Program-made: the position numbers and the translations under genes
Shown here: positions 44,271-52,325 of the stretch, one piece after another
How positions within the stretch are numbered: the first letter of the stretch is position 1
Layout of the letters: each line of letters starts with the position of its first letter
From: Catenaria anguillulae PL171
Lineage: Eukaryota > Blastocladiomycota > Blastocladiomycetes > Blastocladiales > Catenariaceae
Assembly: GCA_002102555.1 (NCBI GenBank)
Contig: MCFL01000175.1
Location: 1-52,325 of the forward strand
Length of the DNA stretch: 52,325 bases
Reading direction: 5' to 3'
Notes under the pieces: model-generated
The model's database searches: none
Told to the model about the DNA's origin: nothing
Seen by the model: only the letters and a program-made list of their open reading frames with translations

Positions 44271-44599
44271 ACTGGAACCGGACAGAGAACAGCAGCGAGG
44301 GCCGAGCAAGGGGTGGCCAAAGGGGGAGCAGTCGCAGGGATAGGGTACCTTAAACTGTGACTTTGGCTGGGCGGCTGTAGAGGCGGGCTCGGAGCGGCAA
44401 TCAAGGTCGGGTTGGTATTGGTAGCAGAAGAGGTAGCAGCGAGAAGGGCAGAGGCAAAACACTTGAAGTCGAACGTGAGAAGGAATCGAGAGGCGAAAAG
44501 TGCTTTGGGGCAGCGGGCATGGTTTCCGGTTGGAGTTGCGTGCGATGTGGATGGGATAGGCCTTTCTTGGTCTTGGTTGGTTGTGGTCGAGGTCACACG

Positions 44600-45328
44600 C
44601 GCAGTCGTTACTTATTCAAACAAGTGCGCAAGTGAAGAGGAGCAAGCAATGACAGACTCAAGGAAGGAGGTGTGGAGGTTGGTGAATACCGACAATGATG
44701 TGGTTCGATGATAAGCTGGTGTGACTGGAAGGGGGAGCAGCAGACAGTGTGTCGGGTAGGGGGGGGGGTTGCTGGGGATTTATTGGTTGTGGAGTGGTGG
44801 GTGGGAACGAGGACGGGTAAAGAGAATGTATGTGGAGAAGGCGAGCGAGGCGAGTACACGCATGCGACGGCAGGGCGGGTGGTGATTGGGTGGGCTCAAA
44901 ACTTTTGGTGGGACAAATGCGACCGGAGAACTCCGTGAAATTCAGGGGAATCCCGAAGCGGTGGCTGATGAACGCGTTCCGTGTGACAAGCGAATTAACG
45001 CGTCGGATCGCCGAATCGTGGTCCTGCTCGGATTTCCGATCGGCGGACCAACGACAACGACCACTTCGGATCGGACTTTGGCCTGGTCGCCAACAACTCT
45101 GACTGACCCACAGTGACAAGAAAGTAGTCCATCGTTGACGATTGTACCTCACGGCACATGTACCTATGCAATTTTCTAACTCTGCCTGAAGACGCAACGC
45201 CCTCCCGGACCTCCGACTATCTCTTGTCCGATTTGCTCACCGTGACGAGTTGAACTCCCCAACTGCTGCCATCGCTGTTCGTTTACAGACCAGGCTACAC
45301 TTGGCTTCCACGAGTCCATACCACCATC
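44600..45328. other. Divergent region upstream of the complex I gene
   Basis: It holds a G10 run at 44759-44768 and A/G-rich sequence on the plus strand. It likely carries promoters for the minus-strand disordered protein and the plus-strand NDUFV2 gene. No gene is seen. Confidence 0.45.
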
Positions 45329-46286
45329 ATGCTTGCCAACCTCGCCTCCCGCCTCGTGGCTCGCACCGCCCGTCGTGCGGCCACCTTTTCCACCTCGTCG
45401 ATTGCCTCCTCGGACAAGCTCTTTGTGGTATGGATGGCCAAGTATCTGCCATTTTCGACCTCACCAACAACTGACGACACACTTTCGATCGATATTGACG
45501 ACAATCATTCGTATAGCACCGCAACACACCCGAAAACAACACTGATGTTCCCTTCAAGTTCACCCCGGAAAACCTCAAGCGCGCCGAGGAAATCATCGCA
45601 AAGTACCCGCCCCAGTACAAGAAAGGCGCCATCATGCCCCTTCTCGACTTGGGCCAGCGCCAGCACGGCTTCACGTCCATCTCGGTCATGAATGAGGTTG
45701 CTCGGTTGCTCGAGTCCCCGCCCATGCGTGTGTACGAGGTGGCCACTTTTTACACCATGTTCAACCGGTACATGCTTGCTTCTCTCTAGTTCACCCCTCT
45801 ATTTTATAACTTCTCACTGGGTTTATCCGTATCACCATTCCCTCTCACGATCCGCATCCGCACTCCAAACCCCAAAATTCCCTCTCTCTCCCTCTCCTAA
45901 ATCAGCGACCCGATCGGCAAGCACTTCATCCAAGTGTGCACCACTACTCCTTGTGAACTTTGCGGTGCCTCAACCATCGTGAAAACCATTGAGCAACACC
46001 TCGGCATCAAGCTCGGCCAAACCACCAACGACAAGCTCTTTACGCTGGTCGAGGTGGAGTGCGCAGGCGCGTGCGTCAATGCCCCCGTCATGGCCATCAA
46101 CGACGACTACTACGAGGACTTGACGCCCGAGTCGACAAAGAAGATTTTGGATACCATCAAGGCTGGTGGTGTGCCCAAGGCCGGCCCGCAGAGTGCCAGG
46201 AAAGGATGCGAGCCGCATGCGGCGCCACGACGTTGCTGGAGGAGCCGACCGGGCCCGGGTTTGGCCTCCAGGCTGCCTTGCAATAA
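45329..46286 (+). CDS. NDUFV2: NADH:ubiquinone oxidoreductase 24-kDa subunit (NDUFV2/NUO-24)
   Basis: Exon 1 (45329-45427) encodes a mitochondrial presequence rich in Arg and Ala. Exon 2 (45517-45767) begins [20 protein letters not shown] and ends in [12 protein letters not shown]. Exon 3 (from 45906) has the 2Fe-2S cysteines: [10 protein letters not shown] contributes the first pair and [13 protein letters not shown] the second. The protein belongs to the matrix arm of complex I, where this cluster (N1a) sits beside the NADH-oxidising subunit. Near 46224 the frame slips by one base: RKGCEPHA is followed, one base out, by [20 protein letters not shown], which matches the family's end and stops at 46286. 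Since the gene is essential and otherwise intact, the slip is best read as a missing base in the assembly. Confidence 0.92.
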
Positions 46287-46596
46287 TCGCGTAAGAGGGA
46301 CGGCTGGTTTCCGGTTTTTGCCGCGTTGCTTTTCGTTTGTTTTCCCCCCCTTGTTTTCTTGGTTCATCTACCCACAGTATACACGTTTCATAACAGGAAC
46401 TCTTTGTGCTCTCCGAGGCGTTTAGTGTAGCCCTCGGTTCGGTCGTCAGCCCAGGAGGCCTGGACGCTGTGCTGGAACCTGCGGCTGACAAGATTGATAT
46501 AATTGTTGTTGATCCATCTCCTTACGCGCAACGTGTTCTCACCACCAGCCAAACAATGAGAGCAGGCAATCAACGACAAAGCTTGAGCAACCAACA
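46287..46596. other. Short intergenic region
   Basis: Between two same-strand genes; pyrimidine-rich directly after the NDUFV2 stop, which fits a 3' untranslated region, then the presumed promoter of the IFT144 gene. No gene is seen. Confidence 0.45.
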
Positions 46597-49500
46597 ATGA
46601 AGGTGCAATTGAATCGATTCCATGTGCATCCTCGCCTGGTCCGCTTAATTGACCTCATGACGCATCCCACTCACAGCGCGTCCACTTGATCGACGCCAAA
46701 ACGCTCGGCGGGCTCCACCGGTCGCCCTCGACCGAAAACCTCAAACCCAAAGACATTGCGACGGGATCCACTTCACCCTTGTCGCGTGGCAGCCGATTCC
46801 AAACGGCGGACCGCAATACCTCGCCGCCGTCGCGCACTCGAGCTACGCACTGCGTATCCACGATCGGCACGGCCAGCTCGTCGATGTCATCAACCTGACG
46901 GCCGCGTGCACAGCGCTCGCATGGTCCCGACGGGACGTACTTGGCGGTCGGGCAGGGCGGCCAGGGCGGGCTCGTGCTTTGGCATGCTGGGACAAAGGCA
47001 GACAAGGTTGTCGAAGCAAGCGGCATTCGCGGTGTCACATGTGTGGCGTGGTCCAAGTCTGGCACCATGGTTGCTGCAGGCACGGGCAAGGGCAATCTGC
47101 TCTTGTACACGCCCGGTACAAGCAAGGCGCTTCCGATTGTCGGCAAACACGACCGCGCCATCACGGCAATGGCGTGGACCAAGAACGATCAGCTTGTGTG
47201 CATTTCAGACGACAAGTCCATATCCATTTCTTCGGCAGAAGGCGATGCCGTGCATGTTGCGCCGCTCAAGGCACAGCCAAAGCATCTAAGGTTGGTTGTC
47301 ATGCACATGGATGCTCCAAAGGCGGCCAATGGTGCGACTACGAAACCACATTTGGTTGCAGTGACCACATTGGATCAAGGCAAGTCGCTGTACTTGCATT
47401 CGGTCACGGCGCCCGCGGCGACGCCACCGATCGAGTTGGCCATGCAGCCAAAATATGGGCCTGTGATTGCATATGCACCATTGGTGGCAAACGAAATCCC
47501 GACCAAGGGTGGGAAAGGCGGCGGGTCGGCGGGATCGCTCAACATACATTGGCACGAGCGGCGGACCGGCACGCGCTCTGGCCGTAGCATGTGCTCAGGG
47601 ATACGTCCTTGTCATTTCTCTGCTCCCCGAGTCGCTTGGTCAAGAAGTCGCGGGTCTGCGCGCATTCAAGTCTGGGTTTACGGCCGTCGCAATGCATCCC
47701 GAGGATGCGTCCATGGGACTCGTCATAGCAATGGCATGCGATACGCTCGTCAAGACGGTCGATGTTGCCCAGAGCCCGGATTTGCGGGACATTATGGCGA
47801 CCATTAGCGTGGGAGATGAACGAGACGGTGGCAAACCGGGAGGTGGGGATTTGGCAGCAACATCGACAAGTGCCGTAGTGGATCGGTTGGTGTGGTCACC
47901 CGATAGGATTTTTGACGGCATGTCAAGGGTACGAACAATAGCAGGAACCTTGCTTGTCTAGTGTTTAGTCACAAGTCACGCACGACTGACCTCACATTGC
48001 GTGGAAATGTGCAGTGGGAACGTGCTGTCATTTGTGTCGTCGGCTACATCCTTGTCAACGAGCAATGGCGACGTTGTAGTACGTTAGATCGCCTTTATCC
48101 TTCAGCGAAGCGTCAGTTCTCAATGTTCATTCCTGTATCTGTAGGCAACTGTTACTGGGCTTACAGAAGTCGCCGTTGGCGACAGCAAGCTCACAGTTGC
48201 AGGTGAGCCCCAGCAAATGGTTCTCAGCAAGACTCATGTATGCACCTTTTCTTTCTTGCCTTGGTGTGCCTTGGACCCGTTTTCCTTCTATCTCACGCCA
48301 CGACAATGTCCCTAGCTCGCAATTGGATACAATTCCACCTCCGTGGCCATTTACAGCCTCGCCACCTTGACACTCATCAAATCCTTCACAGCCTCTGGCC
48401 CATCATCTCTTTGGACATGCACCCACAGACATTTATGTGTGCACCGCCAAGGACCTCCAAGTCGTGTCACTCACAGCTCCCAACTCGCCCAAAGACCCGC
48501 CCACGTCCCTTCCTCGCCCGTCTTTATTCACTGCCAAGCCCGCAATTGCTGTTTGCAACCTACAGCACACAGGTTTCCATTTACGCCCCGCCCAGCACAA
48601 AGTGCATGGACTATGCAATCGGCCACCCAATCTCGCAACTCATTGCCAGCCCAGCCGCACCGTGGATAGTCGTCGACACAGGCTCGGCCGAGGGTGCCCA
48701 GTTTGTCAATGTGTCAGCCGACCAAAGCATTCCGGTTCCCAAGGGCGTGGGCAATCAATTCATGTTTGACTCGGAGATACCCGCACTGTTTTATGCGTGG
48801 CACGACGACAATGGTGGCGGCGCTAATGGCGGAGGTGGAGCGTTCCGAGTCGTTGCTGACGACGCTAGCCTACGTCCCACACACGCTCACGGGTCCGCCG
48901 GGCGTCGTTCAAGTGTGCTCCGTCCGATTCCGTCCGGGTGGGTCCCGTGCAGGTATCGCGCGACAGTTGCGTGTATGACGACAACGGCATCAGGTGCGGG
49001 GTCCAAGCTATTGACGTTTTCCGCGCGCGACGGTTCCTTGATTGCAAACTACTATGCGGGCGAAACGGCAAAGGTACTCCAAGGCGTGACCAAGCTGCGC
49101 CCGCCGGGTCGTGGCGCGCAACTGCAGACATGGCGCGCAGGCAAGTCATGCAGCTGGTGGACGCCGCGCTCGGGTGCTTGGATCGGTACAGCGGCCGACG
49201 TGCTTGACTTGATTGGCGACACGCCGCGGCCATGTACCTCCGGTCGTGTGCGCGGGATGTGGAGGCCAATGTGCTCCGAGGTCATGTGCTCGTGTACCTT
49301 GGCGAAGTCACGGGCGCACAGGAAATGTACTTGGCGAGCCGGATGCCCAGCTGGCGCTCGACTTGAGGCGCGATTTGTGCCAGTGGGAGCAGGCGCTGGC
49401 GCTGGCGAGCAAGGTGGCGCCCGCCGAGGAGCATGCCGTGTCGAGGGCATATGCTGCGAGTTTGGAGGCGGACGCAAGGTATGCGGATGCGCTCGTCATG

Positions 49501-51554
49501 TATCACGAGCCAGGGAAGGCGTGCAGCCTGGATCGAGCAAGGAGAGAGAGTGCCTATTTGGAATTGCGAGGATGAAGTTGAGGGTCGGGGACTTGAAGGC
49601 GATTCGGATGGTTCTAGAGATGAATGATTTGGGATTGATGGCAGAGTGTGGGCAAATTTTGGAGGAGCTTCGCGAGTTTGGTGAGGCCGGCGGGTTGTTT
49701 GAAAGAGCGGACGGTGGGAACGAGCCGCCAGCAACTACATCAAGGGTACGCTGCTGAAGCTGCATCAGTGGGGCCGTGCTTGGCGAATTGACCCGATTGT
49801 TTGCGTTTGTTTCATTCAAAGCAAAAAATGTCAAGAAGCTCGAATCCATCATGCCGAAAGTATCTTCACCAGCCTACTCTCAGAGTATGGCACCTTGCTC
49901 GAGTCGATCAACCAGCAGATGCCGCCCTTGCTGCCTACACCCAGGCGCGCGACGCTCCCAACGCTGTTCGGCTTCTCCTTGGTCTTTCGCGTATCGATGA
50001 AGCTGTTGCCCTTGTCCGCTCAACGCGCTCACGCGATGCTGCCCGGCTCGTTGCCGACTTTTTCGTGCGGATGGGCGACACAAAGGCAGTGATTGAGTTT
50101 TACGTCTTGGCCGACATGCGAATTGAAGCGCAGCAGCGTGCTCGCGACGCGGCATTCTCAACGTGTACATGGACTTGCTGGGCAGTGACGCGACAACGGA
50201 AGACTGGATGGCGGCGGCTGTGTACTACGAGCAGCGCCGGGACGGTGTCAAGGCGGCGAATATTACATGCGTGCTGGTCATTTTGAGGCGGCGGTCGCTC
50301 ATCTGCTGCGCTCAGCGTCGTCGGACGGAATGTCGAGCGACCAGCAGCGAGCAGCGCTGGATTTGGCAATAGAGTGTGTGGGCAAGGCCAAGAGTGATGC
50401 ATTAACGCACGAGGTTGTGGCACACCTCATGTCGGGTGGTACGGCCGCGAGGGATCCAAGGACCATCTTTAGGCTGTACATGAGCCTGGGACAGGTACGG
50501 GAAGCGGCAAGAACGGCTGTTGTGATTTCCCGAGACGAGTGGGCAGCAGGCAATTATCGACCGGCAAGGGACGTCTTGTGGGAAACGACAAACGAGCTCC
50601 GCAAGAACAAGTATCATGTTCCGGCCCAGATGAGGCACATGTTGATGCTTTTGCACAGCTATGTGTTGGTCAAGGTGCAGTTTGGCAATTTTGTTTTAAC
50701 ATCGACGATGTTTGACCTATCGTACTTGCGTTTTTCAGATTCTCATTCGAAATGACGACCATTTGGGCGGTGCGAGGATGTTGACACGTGTTTCAAAAAG
50801 CATCTCGAGGTTCCCAGCTCGTACGGCTTTCGCGAAATAGGTCAACTTGTTTGGTTGGAACCATGCTGATGATTTGCTTCACACGTGCAGATGTCGTTCC
50901 AATCCTTACATCGACCGTGCTCGAATGCCTCCGTGTCGGTCGCAAGGCAAGTGCGGCCGAGTTTGCCGCCATGTTGATGCGACCAGAAAACCGCTCACGC
51001 GTTGACGCCAAGTACAAGAAAAAGATTGAATCGCTCGTCCGGTACGCCCGCTTGTTCCATTTATAATTGCTCGAGTGATTGTGATAAGCTTACTCTCTTC
51101 ATCCTGATCGGCCGGTAGAAAACAGCAAGATGACGACAAGGATCCACCCGAGGACCAGTCGCCATGTCCATACTGCAGTGCATCATTGTCTGTCACTGAG
51201 CTTGACTGCCCATCATGCCGTAACACCCTCCCATTTTGTGTTGCATCGGTACTTCATGTCAACTTTCATGCTTGATGAAGCATGTTCCTGAGCTCACACC
51301 TCTCGTTCCTTTGACAGGGCTGCCACTTGACCTCAGGCGATTGGTCTCAATGCCCGCAATGCAAAGCACCTGGTCTCCTTACGGCTATGCGAAACATCGC
51401 AAGTTCAAAGTCACCAGAATGCCCAATGTGCGCGGCTCCTTGGTCAGTCGATGGTCTTTCGCCAGTCCACGACACTGTCGCGGCGCTTGCAGCGTGGACT
51501 GGCGATGGCAACGCCGAAACAGAACCGACTTCACAGCAGCAGGGCCCAGAATGA
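46597..51554 (+). CDS. IFT144: Intraflagellar transport protein IFT144 (WDR19), IFT-A core
   Basis: The product follows animal WDR19 from end to end. WD40 part: [16 protein letters not shown], then [16 protein letters not shown] and VDRLVWSPD. Second propeller: [17 protein letters not shown]-like helices: [20 protein letters not shown], later [20 protein letters not shown] and [19 protein letters not shown]. The strongest match is [20 protein letters not shown] with [20 protein letters not shown]. The C-terminal zinc-binding part has [20 protein letters not shown] and CPMCAA, with the stop at 51554. IFT144 is part of the IFT-A complex, which carries retrograde traffic in cilia. Clear introns include those around 48235-48315 and 51251-51319. 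Roughly ten single-base frame breaks lie in the body (for example near 46780, 46925, 47560, 49710 and 50260), with coding resuming at once. Length would be about 1,350-1,450 residues. Confidence 0.88.
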
Positions 51555-52084
51555 CGCCGACAATGTCTTGGATTGTTCTCTTCTAAATGCATTTTATCAC
51601 TGCTCAACGCCAAAAGCACATTTGCGGCTTGTTGCTTATCACACCTTTATCTCCCTAGTAGCCCGCGGGGATGTCTTGAGTCGTAAATCGAGTCATGCAG
51701 CTGAGCGTTGACCACCGAATTCCAGTCATCGATCAAAATCAACTTGGCTGAGTGCATTTGACGAAGAAGATTTATGAAGCAGAGGAACATGAAAGCACAG
51801 CCATCTTGTCTCACCAATCTGGTTCTCGCGTTTCACTGGCTCATTGTACCCTGTTCCAACACTTGCGACCTGGTATTAGTGTTGTACCGTTCACAGCGCC
51901 GATGACCTGGCTTTCTCCCCGAATGAATGTCCATGAGATGACTCTTCACCCTTAGACTCATTTCAGAGGTCCGCGCATTCAAATAATTCTCACAGCCCCG
52001 CCCGTCTTATAACTTCATGGTTGTCGTTGCAACATCAATCTCCATGTTTCTCCCCCTCGGCATCGTCTGAAGCAACAGCTCGTC
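51555..52084. other. Intergenic region
   Basis: Between the IFT144 stop and the next start. Open frames here are short and incoherent. The right end (TTATAACTT near 52008) may be the core promoter of the last gene. Confidence 0.45.
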
Positions 52085-52325
52085 ATGGGCTCCGGCACAT
52101 CGAAATACGCCAATTGCCAACTCACGTCCTACCTGGCCAACCCTTTGGTCGTCTTTGGACCGGAGCACGTCCATTACGGAACCGAGCCCATCCAGTACGA
52201 AATCGGCAACTTTATCCGCACACGAACCGGTCAGGTCATTTACGACATTGACCGACACATCAACGGGACCGACTGGTATATTGCCATATCGGATGTATCC
52301 GGTCATGCAACTTGCACCCTGAAGG
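52085..52325 (+). CDS. N-terminal part of a possible LURP-one/Tubby-like protein
   Basis: ATG at 52085 opens a frame that runs to the window edge (80 codons seen). The start MGSGTSKY fits an N-myristoylation signal (Met-Gly-x-x-x-Ser/Thr). The segment QYEIGNFIRTRTGQVIYDID, followed by WYIAISDVSG, looks like the first beta hairpins of the LURP-one/scramblase-like fold, in which a strand ending in Asp-x-x-Gly is common. The family call rests on pattern only. The rest of the gene lies outside the window. If right, the protein would sit at a membrane through its lipid anchor. Confidence 0.45.
   Translation, partial: MGSGTSKYANCQLTSYLANPLVVFGPEHVHYGTEPIQYEIGNFIRTRTGQVIYDIDRHINGTDWYIAISDVSGHATCTLK

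Noticed and set aside
46597-51554. IFT144 as a pseudogene because of its many frame breaks
   Set aside because: Coding resumes at once after each break, conserved motifs are intact to the very C-terminus, and the neighbouring essential NDUFV2 shows the same kind of break.
1-52325. A biosynthetic, defence or toxin gene cluster
   Set aside because: The recognised genes are ordinary housekeeping, signalling and trafficking genes on both strands, each with its own promoter space, and no core biosynthetic or defence enzyme is seen.

Overview
The window looks like nuclear DNA from a GC-rich, intron-bearing fungus that makes flagellated zoospores. Three things point there. A near-complete intraflagellar transport gene (IFT144/WDR19) lies at 46.6-51.6 kb, a Spa2-type polarisome scaffold typical of fungi lies at 17.4-19.7 kb, and the genes carry short GT-AG introns of about 45-140 bases. 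A zoosporic lineage such as Blastocladiomycota or chytrids fits; the exact group is an inference. I see no tRNA, rRNA, CRISPR array, transposon or virus-derived element.

Layout. 0-2 kb: two minus-strand secreted or membrane proteins, the first cut by the window edge. 2.3-5.5 kb: a six-exon RBR ubiquitin ligase of the RNF216/TRIAD3 type. 7.1-12.8 kb: a 1,883-residue protein with a long Gln/His/Ser/Pro-rich N-terminus and a degenerate DEAD-box core. 13.7-16.1 kb (minus): a membrane redox protein joining cytochrome b561, cytochrome b5 and a flavin reductase. 17.4-19.7 kb: Spa2-like. 20.3-22.3 kb (minus): a second RNF216-like protein that lacks RING2. 23.3-24.2 kb: a Ser/Thr-rich membrane protein. 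25.4-27.0 kb: a mitochondrial ACOT9-type acyl-CoA thioesterase. 27.1-30.8 kb (minus): tomosyn/Lgl with an R-SNARE-like tail. 31.6-35.9 kb: three small uncharacterised proteins, then 6-pyruvoyl-tetrahydropterin synthase. 36.0-37.3 kb (minus): an STI1-domain-like protein. 37.8-40.7 kb (minus): a MAP3K-like kinase with a large insert in its C-lobe. 41.6-44.3 kb (minus): a disordered acidic and Gln-rich protein. 45.3-46.3 kb: the 24-kDa subunit of complex I. 46.6-51.6 kb: IFT144. 52.1 kb to the edge: the start of a possible LURP-one-like protein.

The genes are independent housekeeping, signalling and trafficking genes, not an operon or a gene cluster. Themes that recur are ubiquitin signalling (two RBR-type proteins), polarity and exocytosis (Spa2, tomosyn), stress signalling (the kinase) and ciliary transport. 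Several neighbours are divergent and share short intergenic regions.

The most important technical observation is that many genes show single-base frame breaks inside clearly coding sequence, while the RNF216-like, pseudo-DEAD, Spa2, thioesterase and PTPS genes read cleanly. The broken set includes essential single-copy genes, which points to base deletions in the assembly rather than gene death. The most interesting biology is the apparently ATPase-inactive DEAD-box protein, the RING2-less RBR paralogue, the b561-b5-reductase fusion and the kinase with a low-complexity insert.
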